Assembly (NCBI RefSeq): GCF_900313035.1
Contig: NZ_OMPS01000046.1
Coordinates: 616,971-680,970 of the forward strand
Direction of reading: 5' to 3'
DNA length: 64,000 nucleotides
Origin: Ruegeria sp. EL01
Lineage (GTDB): Bacteria > Pseudomonadota > Alphaproteobacteria > Rhodobacterales > Rhodobacteraceae
The position numbers and the translations under genes were made by a program. This document shows, piece after piece, positions 37,830-47,246 of the stretch. Under the pieces are notes generated by a model that saw only the letters and a list, made by a program, of their open reading frames with translations, searched no databases and was not told where the DNA came from. Each line of letters begins with the position of its first letter. Position 1 is the stretch's first letter.

Positions 37830-38960
37830 ATGACAACCGCCGCCATCATCGTCGCCGCAGGACGCGGTTTGCGCGCCGGAGGGGACACCCCCAAGCAATG
37901 GCGTGAACTCGCGGGACGTCGCGTGGCAGACTGGACCCTCGACAGGTTTCGAGGTCACGTGGATCACATCGTACTGGTGCTGTCGCCTGACGATACGGCC
38001 GCATGGGACGAATTTCAGAACAGCGATCTGATTCTGACCGAGGGCGGTAACGACCGGGCCGGGTCGGTGCGTAATGGGCTGAACGCTTTGGCAGACCTGA
38101 GTGTGGAAAAAGTTCTGATCCACGACGTGGCGCGGCCTTGCGTCAACACGCGGATCATCCGGGATGTTCTTGCGGCGCTGGACATCAACGCTGCTGCAGC
38201 CCCCGGACTGGCCATAACGGATGCTCTCTGGACCGGAGAAAGCGCAGCCGTCACAGGAACACAGAACCGTTCGGGGCTTTTTGCAGCACAAACACCTCAG
38301 GGGTTTCACTATGACGCCATCGTTTCAGCGCATGCAACGCATCCCGGCGGGGCGGCGGATGATGTGGAAGTTGCGCGTGCGGCACATATCAAAGTGGCCA
38401 TCGTGCAGGGTGACGCGGACAATATCAAAATCACCAGACCCGAGGATTTTGCCCGGGCGGAACGCATAATGGGGCTGAACATGGATGTAAGACTGGGCAA
38501 CGGGTATGACGTGCACCGGTTTGGGGATGGGGATCATGTCATCCTCTGCGGCGTCAGGATTCCGCATGACCGCAGCCTGCAAGGCCATTCGGACGCGGAT
38601 GTGGGTATGCATGCTGTGACCGATGCGATCTATGGCGCTTTGGCGCAGGGCGATATTGGCCAGCATTTCCCGCCATCGGATCCGCAATGGAAAGGGGCCG
38701 CCAGTGAGATATTCCTGCGCCATGCGGTCGATCTGTGCAAACAGATGGGCTACCGAATTTCGAATATCGATTGCACGCTGGTGTGCGAATATCCAAAGAT
38801 CGGGCCTCATGCGCAGGCCATGCGGGAAGAAATGTCCAAAATCATGGGATTAAATCCCGATCAGGTCTCGGTCAAAGCCACAACTTCGGAACGTCTGGGT
38901 TTCACCGGGCGCAGCGAAGGCATCGCCTCGTCGGCCACAGCCAGTCTGGTGAGAACATGA
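37830..38960 (+). CDS. ispDF: Bifunctional IspD/IspF isoprenoid enzyme
   Basis: The 376-residue fusion has an IspD domain (about 1-215; AAGRGLRAGG with KQW, DVARPCV), which transfers CMP to methylerythritol phosphate, and an IspF domain (about 220-376; metal-binding DVH at 227-229, GHSDADVGMHAVTDA), which makes the cyclodiphosphate. Both catalyse steps of the MEP pathway to isoprenoids, and the fusion is typical of alphaproteobacteria. CAGGAGAG precedes the ATG. The gene is divergent from the dusB-ntr operon and overlaps pgpA by 4 bp. Confidence 0.97.
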   Translation: MTTAAIIVAAGRGLRAGGDTPKQWRELAGRRVADWTLDRFRGHVDHIVLVLSPDDTAAWDEFQNSDLILTEGGNDRAGSVRNGLNALADLSVEKVLIHDVARPCVNTRIIRDVLAALDINAAAAPGLAITDALWTGESAAVTGTQNRSGLFAAQTPQGFHYDAIVSAHATHPGGAADDVEVARAAHIKVAIVQGDADNIKITRPEDFARAERIMGLNMDVRLGNGYDVHRFGDGDHVILCGVRIPHDRSLQGHSDADVGMHAVTDAIYGALAQGDIGQHFPPSDPQWKGAASEIFLRHAVDLCKQMGYRISNIDCTLVCEYPKIGPHAQAMREEMSKIMGLNPDQVSVKATTSERLGFTGRSEGIASSATASLVRT

Positions 38961-39454
38961 ACACTGCGCAGTTGATCGGAACCGTTTGTGGGGTCGGACA
39001 CCTGCGTCCCGCACCCGGCACCTGGGGATCGCTGGCAGCACTGCCGTTGGCTTGGGTTTTGCACACAGTTGGTGGGTTCCCCTTGCTGGTGGTGGCGACA
39101 TTGGTTTTGTTTTTCGCAGGCCTTTGGGCCACGCGCATCATGACAAAAGGACAGAAAGATCACGACCCGTCAGAGATCGTGATCGATGAAGTTGCAGGCC
39201 AGTTCATCGCACTTTGGGCGATCTCTTATCCGTCTTGGGCCCACGGGATCGAGATTACCGCGCTCTGGCCCGGTTGGGTGGCTGGATTTGTTCTGTTTCG
39301 GTTCTTCGACATAACCAAACTCGGCCCGGTGGGTTGGGCCGACCGCCGTGGTGATCCGATGGGCGTGATGCTGGATGATGTCATTGCCGGAGTTTTTGCC
39401 GCGATCGGCGTGCTTGTCCTGGCTGGCATTACACATGGGGTCATGGGCCTGTGA
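38957..39454 (+). CDS. pgpA: Phosphatidylglycerophosphatase A
   Basis: The 165-residue membrane enzyme dephosphorylates phosphatidylglycerol phosphate to phosphatidylglycerol. It shows GTVCGVGHLRPAPGTWGSL at the start, the acidic DPSEIVIDEVAGQ block that binds metal, and DDVIAG at the C-terminus, with about four helices. I chose the ATG at 38957, which overlaps the ispDF stop; the longer frame upstream only mirrors ispDF. It overlaps cinA by 4 bp. Confidence 0.95.
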   Translation: MNTAQLIGTVCGVGHLRPAPGTWGSLAALPLAWVLHTVGGFPLLVVATLVLFFAGLWATRIMTKGQKDHDPSEIVIDEVAGQFIALWAISYPSWAHGIEITALWPGWVAGFVLFRFFDITKLGPVGWADRRGDPMGVMLDDVIAGVFAAIGVLVLAGITHGVMGL

Positions 39455-39927
39455 GCGCTGCCGATCTTCTCGACCGCGCCAAAGCGCGCAACGTGATGAT
39501 CGCCACAGCGGAAAGCTGCACCGGCGGGATGGTCGCCGTCGCGTTGACAGACATTCCCGGTAGTTCCGCCGTGGTCGAACGCGGGTTTGTCACCTACACG
39601 AATACGGCCAAGCAGGACATGCTGGGCGTCCACGCCGAAACACTGGACGCCCATGGCGCCGTGTCGGAAGAGGTTGCGTGCGAAATGGCCGAAGGCGCGC
39701 TGCGCCATTCGCTGGCCCAACTGGCCGTGTCGATCACCGGCATCGCCGGACCGGGTGGATCCGAATTCAAGCCCGAAGGTCGCGTGTGCTTTGGACTGGC
39801 AGCCGAAGGACATCCGACGCGGGTGGAAACTATCGAATTCGGTGCACCGGGTCGTGACACCGTCCGTCGCATGGCGCGCGATCACGCACTCGAGCTGTTG
39901 TCCGAAGGTCTTTCTCTTTTCGCTTAA
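39451..39927 (+). CDS. cinA: CinA C-terminal-domain nicotinamide-nucleotide amidohydrolase
   Basis: The 158-residue protein is the stand-alone CinA C-terminal (PncC) domain, which deamidates nicotinamide mononucleotide to nicotinate mononucleotide in NAD recycling. Family motifs are ATAESCTGGMVAVALT near the N-terminus and the GIAGPGG loop. The N-terminal COG1058 domain of longer CinA proteins is absent. A GTG start at 39451 overlaps the pgpA stop, so the ispDF-pgpA-cinA genes form a coupled string. Confidence 0.93.
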   Translation: MSAADLLDRAKARNVMIATAESCTGGMVAVALTDIPGSSAVVERGFVTYTNTAKQDMLGVHAETLDAHGAVSEEVACEMAEGALRHSLAQLAVSITGIAGPGGSEFKPEGRVCFGLAAEGHPTRVETIEFGAPGRDTVRRMARDHALELLSEGLSLFA

Positions 39928-40086
39928 ATTTCTGGCAACCACCCACAAACGGCGCAAATTTAATCGCCAGTTGAAAAAAGGCTGCCAAAATAGACGGTCT
40001 TTTGGGGCGATGCCTCTTTTTTCCCCGTCCGTCATTCGCTTCAACCCTGTGCACGCCACTCACGAAGCGAAAGAGGAGGACGGCCC

Positions 40087-41268
40087 ATGAACGGAGCCGA
40101 TACAGCCTGGATCATCGTCGCAACCGCGCTGGTCCTGTTCATGACATTGCCAGGTCTTGCCCTGTTTTATGGCGGCCTTGTCCGCGCCCGAAATGTGCTG
40201 AGCGTGTTCATGCATTGCTTTTCCATCGCCTGCCTGATGAGCATCTTGTGGCTGGTTGCGGGCTATTCCATCGCCTTTGGGCCGGGTGAGTCCGGTCTTT
40301 GGGGCGGTCTGGGCAAAGCCTTTCTGAACGGCGTAGACGTTGACAGCTTGTCCGGCACCCTGCCCGAGATCCTGTTTTTTGCGTTTCAGATGACCTTTGC
40401 CATCATCACCCCCGCCTTGATTGTCGGCGCATATGTAGAACGGGTTGGGTTTGGGTTCGTCCTGACCTTCTCGGGCTTGTGGATGCTGCTGTGCTACGCA
40501 CCCGTGGTGCACTGGATCTGGGGCGGTGGCATGCTGACCGATGGCGGTATTCTGGGCGAAATCGGCGTCCGGGATTTCGCAGGCGGCATAGTCGTGCATG
40601 AAACGGCAGGTATTGCTGCGTTGATCATCGCAGTTGTACTTGGTCCCCGCCTCAACCGCACGACACCGCCGCACAATCCGGGCTTTGTCATGATCGGTGC
40701 AGCGATGTTGTGGGTCGGCTGGTTTGGTTTCAACGGCGGCTCGCAATTGGCAGCCGACGGAGGTGCCGCAATGGCCATGACCGTGACGCATTTGTCAGCG
40801 GCCACGGCCTCACTGACCTGGGCCTTGTGGGAGCGGGTCAGGTTTGGCAAAGCCTCGATGGTGGGCCTTGTCACCGGCACAATCGCTGGTTTGGCTTCAA
40901 TCACGCCGGCCTCGGGATTTGTTGGCCCGGTCCAGGCGCTGATCATCGGTGGCGTTGCTGGCATCCTGTGTCAGGAGGGCGTGTATGTCATTCGCAATGT
41001 GCTGAAAATCGACGACACGCTGGATGTGTTTGCCGTGCACGGGGTCGGCGGTATCTTTGGTACAATTATGATCGCCCTGTTTGGTTTGGGAACCTGGACC
41101 GCGCAACTGGGCGGGCTTGTTATCGTGGGTGCCTTTACGGCAGCTGTCACAATTGTGTTGGTGAAGGTGGTTGCTCTGATCACACCGCTTCGCGTAGATG
41201 CTGAGACCGAAACAAACGGGCTCGACCTTTCAGTACACGGAGAGCGCGCCTACGATATGAGCAGCTGA
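40087..41268 (+). CDS. amtB: Ammonium transporter
   Basis: The 393-residue Amt/Rh channel has about eleven helices. Conserved pore residues are visible: the first histidine in VVHETAGIA, the second in VFAVHGVGGIFG, and PALIVGAYVERV and VHWIWGGG around the vestibule. GAGGAGG gives a strong ribosome-binding site. It lacks an adjacent glnK gene, which usually accompanies amtB. Its position 2.4 kb from the ntr cluster suggests control by NtrC, but I did not identify a binding site. Confidence 0.95.
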   Translation: MNGADTAWIIVATALVLFMTLPGLALFYGGLVRARNVLSVFMHCFSIACLMSILWLVAGYSIAFGPGESGLWGGLGKAFLNGVDVDSLSGTLPEILFFAFQMTFAIITPALIVGAYVERVGFGFVLTFSGLWMLLCYAPVVHWIWGGGMLTDGGILGEIGVRDFAGGIVVHETAGIAALIIAVVLGPRLNRTTPPHNPGFVMIGAAMLWVGWFGFNGGSQLAADGGAAMAMTVTHLSAATASLTWALWERVRFGKASMVGLVTGTIAGLASITPASGFVGPVQALIIGGVAGILCQEGVYVIRNVLKIDDTLDVFAVHGVGGIFGTIMIALFGLGTWTAQLGGLVIVGAFTAAVTIVLVKVVALITPLRVDAETETNGLDLSVHGERAYDMSS

Positions 41269-41301
41269 GCCCACCTTGGCATGCTCGGCCCGCAAGGGCA
41301 C

Positions 41302-41332
41302 AAGCGGACCTCTCGGGGTCCGCTTTTCTTTT
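41302..41332 (+). terminator. Intrinsic terminator after amtB
   Basis: AAGCGGACC (41302-41310) pairs perfectly with GGTCCGCTT (41317-41325) around a six-base loop, followed by TTCTTTT. It lies 33 bp after the amtB stop and separates it from pyrE. Confidence 0.85.
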
Positions 41333-41408
41333 GCACCATACCCTCTCGACTCTGACGTTGCGGACGGGCTATCAGCCCGCAATGCCATTCATCCAAGAGG
41401 TTTGCGCC

Positions 41409-42086
41409 ATGATCCCCAGTTCATTTCCCGACAGCACCGAAATCGCCCGCCTGACCGCGCGGATGCTGCTGGAGATCAAGGCCGTTCACTTCAATTCCCG
41501 TGAACCCTTCACACTGTCCAGCGGATTGCCCAGCCCAACCTATATCGATTGTCGCAAGCTGATCTCCTACCCGCGCATCCGTTCGACCCTGATGGATTTC
41601 ATGACAGTCACCGTCATGCGCGACGTAGGCTTCGAGGCGTTCGACAATATCGCCGGGGGCGAGACCGCTGGTATCCCCTTTGCCGCGATGGTCGCGGAAC
41701 GCATGGCGCTGCCGATGACCTATGTGCGCAAGAAACCCAAAGGCTACGGTCGCAATGCCCGCATCGAAGGCACGATGGGCGAAGGCGATCGCGTCTTGCT
41801 GGTCGAGGACCTGACCACCGATGGCGGTTCAAAGCTGAGTTTCGTTGATGCGATCCGCGAAACCGGCGCGACCTGCGGCCATACGGCGGTCATTTTCTAC
41901 TACGGCATCTTCCCGGAAACCGAGAAAACTCTGGGCGATCACGGGGTTCAATTACACAGCCTTTGCACTTGGTGGGATGTGCTGGCCGAGGCCAAAGCGC
42001 AGAAAGCCTTTGATCAGGAAACACTTGACGGCGTCGAAGCTTTCCTGAACGACCCGCGCGGCTGGCAACAGGCGCATAAATCGTAA
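41409..42086 (+). CDS. pyrE: Orotate phosphoribosyltransferase
   Basis: The 225-residue enzyme transfers orotate to PRPP to give orotidine 5'-monophosphate in pyrimidine synthesis. The PRPP motif VLLVEDLTTDGGSK, the FNSREPFTLSSGLPSP region and YVRKKPKGYGR are as expected. I chose the ATG at 41409, with AAGAGG upstream; the frame runs back to 41331 through non-homologous sequence overlapping the amtB terminator. Confidence 0.95.
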   Translation: MIPSSFPDSTEIARLTARMLLEIKAVHFNSREPFTLSSGLPSPTYIDCRKLISYPRIRSTLMDFMTVTVMRDVGFEAFDNIAGGETAGIPFAAMVAERMALPMTYVRKKPKGYGRNARIEGTMGEGDRVLLVEDLTTDGGSKLSFVDAIRETGATCGHTAVIFYYGIFPETEKTLGDHGVQLHSLCTWWDVLAEAKAQKAFDQETLDGVEAFLNDPRGWQQAHKS

Positions 42087-42323
42087 ATTAGGGGCTGTGA
42101 GTGGTTTGGGGATATCGGCAATTCGAATCGTCCCCATGGGCGCTTATTTAGCTATTTTGCACTTCAACCCTACCAAATGTTGCGGGAACGTGGTTCTCAT
42201 GACAAGATGGGGCAATGTTATCCCCAATCGGGTGGGCAGTTATCCCGACTTACCCCCATTCATTTGCAGATAGCTTGAACCGGGGCATCACGTGTAGAAC
42301 CGCCGAATGGCAGCGGGGGCAGT

Positions 42324-43814
42324 ATGAACGAGATCAGCAGTATCGAGCAGGCAGCGGCGCAAATTCAGAACGCCGAGACCATGCCGCATTCCATTGAGGC
42401 TGAACAACAGCTTCTGGGTGCGATTCTGACCAATAACGACCTGTATGACCGGGTCGCTTCGATTATCGGGGCGGAGCATTTCTATGATCCGGTCCATTCG
42501 CGCATTTACGAGGTCGCCGCGACCCGTATCGCCAAGAACACGCTGGCCTCACCGGTCACGCTGAAGTCTTTCATGGCCGAGGATGAAGGCCTGAAGGAAC
42601 TGGGCGGACCGGCCTATCTGGTCAAGTTGGCCGGTGCCTCGATCAGTGCCTTTGCGGTGCATGACTATGCCCAGATGATCTATGATCTGGCGATCCGACG
42701 CGAGCTGATCCGACTGGGCCGCGACATCTCGGACAAAGCGGCGCGTGTCGAAGTGTCGAGCGAACCCAAGGAACAGATCGTCGAGGCCGAACAGCAGCTT
42801 TATCAGCTATCCGAGCAGGGCCAGACCGAGCAGGGGTTTCAGTCCTTCCTCAAGGCGGTCACAGAAGCCGTTAACGTCACCAACGAGGCGTACCAGCGCG
42901 GTGGCGGCATGGCGGGGATCTCAACCGGTCTGGCCGATCTGGACAAGCAGTTGGGCGGGTTGCACCCGTCCGACCTGATCATTCTTGCCGGACGTCCGTC
43001 GATGGGGAAAACCTCGCTGGCGACCAACGTGGCGTTCAACGTGGCCAAGGCTTACAAACGTGGTCAAAAGCCCGACGGTAGCGAGGGCGCGATTGATGGT
43101 GGCGTCGTTGGGTTCTTCTCACTCGAGATGAGCGCCGAACAACTGGCAGGCCGTGTTCTGGCCGAAGCATCCGAGATTTCGTCGCACAAGATTCGTCAGG
43201 GTGACATGACCGAGGCCGAGTTCCGCCGTTTCGTGGACGCCGCCAAGGAATTGGAAGCCTGTCCTCTGTTTATCGACGATACCCCCGCCCTGCCGATCTC
43301 GCAGCTGGCCGCCCGTGCGCGGCGTTTGAAACGGACCCATGGGCTGGACCTGCTGGTGATCGACTATCTGCAGCTGTGCCGGGGCATGGCCGAGAACCGT
43401 GTGAACGAAATTGCCGAGATTTCGATGGGTATGAAAGCCATCGCCAAAGAGTTGCAGATTCCGGTGATCGCGTTGTCCCAGCTGTCGCGTCAGGTCGAAA
43501 ACCGTGACGATAAGCGCCCGCAGTTGTCCGACCTGCGGGAATCAGGCTCGATCGAACAGGATGCCGACGTGGTGATGTTCGTATACCGCGAAGAATACTA
43601 CAAAGAACGCGAAAAGCCCGGTGATCACGAGCTGGATAAGATGGAAGAGTGGAAACAGGCCATGGAACGCCTGCATGGCAAGGCCGAAGTGATTGTCGGT
43701 AAGCAGCGCCACGGCCCCATCGGTACGGTGGATCTGTCATTCGAGGCCCAGTTCACCCGCTTTGGCAACCTGATCAAGCCCTGGCAGCAAGACAGTCAAA
43801 TCGAAGGGTACTGA
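42324..43814 (+). CDS. dnaB: Replicative DNA helicase DnaB
   Basis: The 496-residue hexameric helicase unwinds DNA at the replication fork. The N-terminal domain begins with PHSIEAEQQLLGAIL, and the RecA-like domain has Walker A GRPSMGKTS, Walker B LLVIDYLQL and the DLRESGSIEQDADVV arginine-finger block. The length is normal and no intein is present. The 237 bp upstream region contains two TTATCCC elements that resemble DnaA boxes. Confidence 0.97.
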   Translation: MNEISSIEQAAAQIQNAETMPHSIEAEQQLLGAILTNNDLYDRVASIIGAEHFYDPVHSRIYEVAATRIAKNTLASPVTLKSFMAEDEGLKELGGPAYLVKLAGASISAFAVHDYAQMIYDLAIRRELIRLGRDISDKAARVEVSSEPKEQIVEAEQQLYQLSEQGQTEQGFQSFLKAVTEAVNVTNEAYQRGGGMAGISTGLADLDKQLGGLHPSDLIILAGRPSMGKTSLATNVAFNVAKAYKRGQKPDGSEGAIDGGVVGFFSLEMSAEQLAGRVLAEASEISSHKIRQGDMTEAEFRRFVDAAKELEACPLFIDDTPALPISQLAARARRLKRTHGLDLLVIDYLQLCRGMAENRVNEIAEISMGMKAIAKELQIPVIALSQLSRQVENRDDKRPQLSDLRESGSIEQDADVVMFVYREEYYKEREKPGDHELDKMEEWKQAMERLHGKAEVIVGKQRHGPIGTVDLSFEAQFTRFGNLIKPWQQDSQIEGY

Positions 43815-43832
43815 TCACCGTCAACCGGCGTA

Positions 43833-44372
43833 TCACCAAAGCTCCGGCTTGTTCAAAGCCGGAACACAGCGCGACGGACCCGGCACAGGTGTCAGGTCCG
43901 ACCCATGCAGCGATTGACCCAGCCATCCATGCGGATGGTTCAGCGGATATGGCGCAGGTACAACATCCTGAGAAACAGGCATAAACCCGGTTCTTCGGTA
44001 ATATTCAGGATCTCCATAGGTCACTACAATATCGAACCCTCTTCCGCGCAGGTCATCTAACCCACAAGCGATCAATTTTTGCCCCACCCCTGCCCGCTGC
44101 CGATCTGTTCGAACGGCGACCGGCGACAACAAACAGACCCGGCGTGCATCTCCGGCAAACTCTAGCCGCGAAAAGAAGATACACCCAAGCAAGGTGCCTT
44201 TATCAAACGCGACATAGACAAACAGATCCGTATCTGGCGTCGTTGCCATCAGATCATCGACGAACCTGCGGATGATCTGCCCCTCATCGGCCCCCTCGGA
44301 TGCGGCAAAAGTGCTTTGGAAAAGGTTTGGGATTTCACCTTCAAACCCTGCATATCCTTCAACGCATTTCAT
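43833..44372 (-). CDS. GNAT-family N-acetyltransferase
   Basis: The 179-residue protein has the acetyl-CoA-binding fold of the GNAT family, with strand LLSPVAVRTDRQRAGVGQKL (motif A, RxxGxG variant) and YGDPEYYRRTGFMP, typical of YhbS-like members. The substrate is unknown. I chose the ATG at 44372, with GGAG nine bases upstream; the frame extends to a TTG at 44411. It is convergent with dnaB, with 18 bp between the stops. Confidence 0.85.
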   Translation of the reverse strand: MKCVEGYAGFEGEIPNLFQSTFAASEGADEGQIIRRFVDDLMATTPDTDLFVYVAFDKGTLLGCIFFSRLEFAGDARRVCLLSPVAVRTDRQRAGVGQKLIACGLDDLRGRGFDIVVTYGDPEYYRRTGFMPVSQDVVPAPYPLNHPHGWLGQSLHGSDLTPVPGPSRCVPALNKPELW

Positions 44373-44689
44373 CGCATGTTTCTCCGATTGCAGCTCGTTT
44401 TCGTCGCGCAAACTTTAAATCACCGTATGGCTTCAACATATACCCCATAGCCGTCTACGATGCTCGCATAGGATCGGTTACTTTCCAACATGACGTGAAC
44501 AACCGCCATTGCGGTCCAGTGTGACCTCGGCGGGCGCAAAACCAATGACCACCACATTCGATCAGAATGCCAATAACCAGGTAGATTAACCCCGTCTCAA
44601 GCCAGAAGTTGCTTATGACGCACGGAAATCCCCTGATAAACCGCCTCTTCCCCCTTGACCTCGAAGGCTCCGATGTCATGAACAGTGCC
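44373..44689. other. Intergenic region between the GNAT gene and alr
   Basis: No gene is assigned. A leftward open frame (ending at 44455) encodes a hydrophobic stretch (GLIYLVIGILIECGGHWF), but it runs backward into alr and lacks a clear start. Promoters for the two divergent genes must lie here. No tRNA or terminator was recognised. Confidence 0.4.
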
Positions 44690-45724
44690 ATGAGTACCGC
44701 ACGTTTAAAAATCAACCTTCAAGCACTCGCCAGCAATTGGCGGGCTCTTGATGCGACCACCGAAGTTGAAACCGCAGCCGTGGTCAAAGCCGACGGGTAT
44801 GGCCTGGGTGCCGGGCCGGTTTCGTCCACACTGGCCGAAGCAGGTGCGCGCACGTTCTTCGTGGCGGTAGCCGAAGAAGGCGCTGCCGTACGCAAGGCTG
44901 TGGGCCCCGGCCCGATGATCGGAGTTTTCTCGGGTCATATGGAGGGCGACACTGATCTGCTGCGGGCCCATGACCTGACACCGCTGATCAACTCTCCGGA
45001 ACAGTTCCAGCGCCATTTGCAAGCGCTGCCCGATCATCCGTTTGGCATCCAGCTGGACAGCGGCATGAACCGTCTCGGGTTTGAGCCTGCCGATTGGGCC
45101 GAACTGCGCGGTAAGGCAGAGGCGTTGAACCCTCGCCTTGTCATGTCGCATATGGCCTGCGCGGACGAGCCGGATCATCCGATGAACCAGCAACAGCTCA
45201 GGACGTTTCGCGAGATGACCGAAGGCGTGTCAGTGCCCCGATCGCTGGCGGCAACAGGCGGCACCTTGCTGGGATCTGCGTTTCACTTTGACCTCTGCCG
45301 TCCCGGCATCGGTCTCTATGGCGGGTTGCCATTTGCAGGGGCCAAACCGGTCATCACCATTGATCTGCCAGTCATTCAGGTGCGCGCCGTCGAAGTCGGT
45401 GAAACCGTCGGCTACGGCAACACCTGGACCGCGCGACGCCCGTCACGCATCGCAACCGTCGCAGCAGGCTATGCCGACGGTCTGCATCGCGCTATCGGCG
45501 GTGGAATCGATACATTTTCGGGCGATCAGCCTTGCCCGGTCGTCGGACGTATTTCGATGGATTTGATCACCGTGGACGTCACCGATCTGCCCCACGACCC
45601 GGATCGCCTGCGTATCCTGAACGGCCATCAAACCGTGGATGACCTGGCCGAAGCCGCCGGCACCATCGGCTATGAAATCCTGACCTCGATCGGCCAACGC
45701 TATTCACGGGGTTATGTGGAATGA
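44690..45724 (+). CDS. alr: Alanine racemase
   Basis: The 344-residue PLP enzyme makes D-alanine for peptidoglycan. The PLP lysine sits in VVKADGYGLG (Lys33), the catalytic tyrosine region is AAGYADG, and the arginine-containing GRISMDLITVD is present. I took the ATG at 44690, which starts the protein as in relatives; an ATG at 44678 with GAAGG further upstream is an alternative. It is the first gene of a coupled string with mlaE (4 bp overlap). Confidence 0.94.
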   Translation: MSTARLKINLQALASNWRALDATTEVETAAVVKADGYGLGAGPVSSTLAEAGARTFFVAVAEEGAAVRKAVGPGPMIGVFSGHMEGDTDLLRAHDLTPLINSPEQFQRHLQALPDHPFGIQLDSGMNRLGFEPADWAELRGKAEALNPRLVMSHMACADEPDHPMNQQQLRTFREMTEGVSVPRSLAATGGTLLGSAFHFDLCRPGIGLYGGLPFAGAKPVITIDLPVIQVRAVEVGETVGYGNTWTARRPSRIATVAAGYADGLHRAIGGGIDTFSGDQPCPVVGRISMDLITVDVTDLPHDPDRLRILNGHQTVDDLAEAAGTIGYEILTSIGQRYSRGYVE

Positions 45725-46503
45725 CGCCTGTTGCAATGCTGGGTGGATTGGGCCGCGCGGTCCTGGGCTTGCTGGCCGCATTCGGGCGCGTCGCCCTGTT
45801 CGCGCTGGACGCCATTTCCCACATCATCCGCCCGCCATTCTACCCGCGAGAGTTCGGGCTGGCCCTGCTGAACATAGGTTGGCTGTCGCTGCCGGTTGTC
45901 GGCCTGACCGCGATCTTCACAGGGGGTGCCCTTGCGTTGCAGATCTACGCAGGTGGTGCCCGTTTCAATGCCGAGGCCGTGGTGCCCCAGATCGTGGCCA
46001 TCGGCATGGTGCGCGAACTTGGGCCAGTGCTGGTTGGACTGATGATCGCCGCACGCGTGACCTCATCCATCGCGGCCGAGATAGCAACGATGAAAGTGAC
46101 CGAACAGATCGACGCGCTTGTCACCCTCTCGACCCATCCGATGAAGTACCTCACGGCCCCGCGTGTGCTGGCGGCGGTGATCACTGTGCCCGCACTGGTC
46201 GCGGTCGGTGACGTCATCGGAATCGCCGGAGGCTACACGGTCGCCACCCAGAACCTGGGCTTCAATCCCGCGACCTACCTGAAAAACACGGTCGATTTCC
46301 TTGAACTGCGCGACATCGTCTCGTCCTTGGTCAAAGGCGCGGCATTTGGCCTGATCGCTGCCATCATGGGGTGCTACTACGGCATGTCCTCGGGTCGCGG
46401 CGCGCAGGGTGTGGGCCGCGCCACCAAAGGCTCGGTCGAGGCCGCCGCCGTGTTGATTCTGGCCGCCAACTTTGTTCTGACAGGGGTGTTCTTCTCGCTA
46501 TGA
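45721..46503 (+). CDS. mlaE: MlaE-type ABC transporter permease
   Basis: The 260-residue inner-membrane permease of the MlaFEDB-type phospholipid transporter has about five helices. The family signature RELGPVLVGLMIAARV is followed by AAEIATMKVTEQIDAL. It moves phospholipids between the outer and inner membranes together with MlaF. It overlaps alr and mlaF by 4 bp each. The MCE substrate-binding subunit MlaD is not encoded alongside. Confidence 0.92.
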   Translation: MTPVAMLGGLGRAVLGLLAAFGRVALFALDAISHIIRPPFYPREFGLALLNIGWLSLPVVGLTAIFTGGALALQIYAGGARFNAEAVVPQIVAIGMVRELGPVLVGLMIAARVTSSIAAEIATMKVTEQIDALVTLSTHPMKYLTAPRVLAAVITVPALVAVGDVIGIAGGYTVATQNLGFNPATYLKNTVDFLELRDIVSSLVKGAAFGLIAAIMGCYYGMSSGRGAQGVGRATKGSVEAAAVLILAANFVLTGVFFSL

Positions 46504-47246
46504 TCCGGATGGAGAACGTACATAAAGCCTTCGGTGACAACCACGTCCTGCAAGGCATGAACCTTGAGATTCCCAAGGGCACGTCGATGGTCATCATTGG
46601 CGGCTCGGGCACCGGAAAATCCGTGGCGCTGAAATGTATTCTGGGCCTGATCACCCCGGACAGCGGCAAAATCCTGGTCGATGGCAAAGACGCGCAATCC
46701 GGCGACCGCGACGCGTTTCTGGCCCGGTTCGGGATGTTGTTTCAGGGCGGTGCCCTGTTTGACTCCCTACCCGTCTGGCAGAATGTCGCCTTCCGCCTGC
46801 TTCGCGGCTCGCTGAAACGCCCAACGGACGAGGCACGCGAAATCGCCATCGAGAAACTGCGCCGCGTCGGCCTGAAATCCGACGTCGCTGACCGCCTGCC
46901 TGCGGAACTGTCGGGCGGCATGCAGAAACGCGTGGGCCTTGCCCGTGCCATCGCTGCCGAGCCCGAGATCATCTTTTTCGATGAGCCCACCACCGGCCTC
47001 GACCCGATCATGTCCGGCGTCATCAACGATCTGATCCGCGAAATCGTGACCGAGATGGGCGCAACCGCGATGACCATCACACACGACATGAGTTCCGTCC
47101 GCGCCATTGCCGACAACGTGGCGATGCTGCACGCAGGCGTGATCCAGTGGACCGGGTCCGTTAGTCAGATGGATGCGTCGGGTGATCCCTATATGGAACA
47201 GTTCATCAGCGGGAGTGCTGAGGGGCCGATTGAGGCGGTGCGTTGA
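46500..47246 (+). CDS. mlaF: MlaF-type ABC transporter ATP-binding protein
   Basis: The 248-residue ATPase partners MlaE. Walker A is GGSGTGKS, the signature motif is LSGGMQKRVGLARAI, and Walker B is IIFFDEPTTGLDP. The QxxFQGGALFDSL-like segment (FQGGALFDSLPV) is typical of the Mla/Ttg2A branch. I chose the ATG at 46500, which overlaps the mlaE stop. It shares one base with the next gene's ATG. Confidence 0.93.
   Translation: MIRMENVHKAFGDNHVLQGMNLEIPKGTSMVIIGGSGTGKSVALKCILGLITPDSGKILVDGKDAQSGDRDAFLARFGMLFQGGALFDSLPVWQNVAFRLLRGSLKRPTDEAREIAIEKLRRVGLKSDVADRLPAELSGGMQKRVGLARAIAAEPEIIFFDEPTTGLDPIMSGVINDLIREIVTEMGATAMTITHDMSSVRAIADNVAMLHAGVIQWTGSVSQMDASGDPYMEQFISGSAEGPIEAVR

Noticed and set aside
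44455..44715. A leftward frame with a hydrophobic segment between the GNAT gene and alr.
   Set aside because: It begins inside alr on the opposite strand and no good start or ribosome-binding site is seen within the intergenic part; left as an unassigned region.
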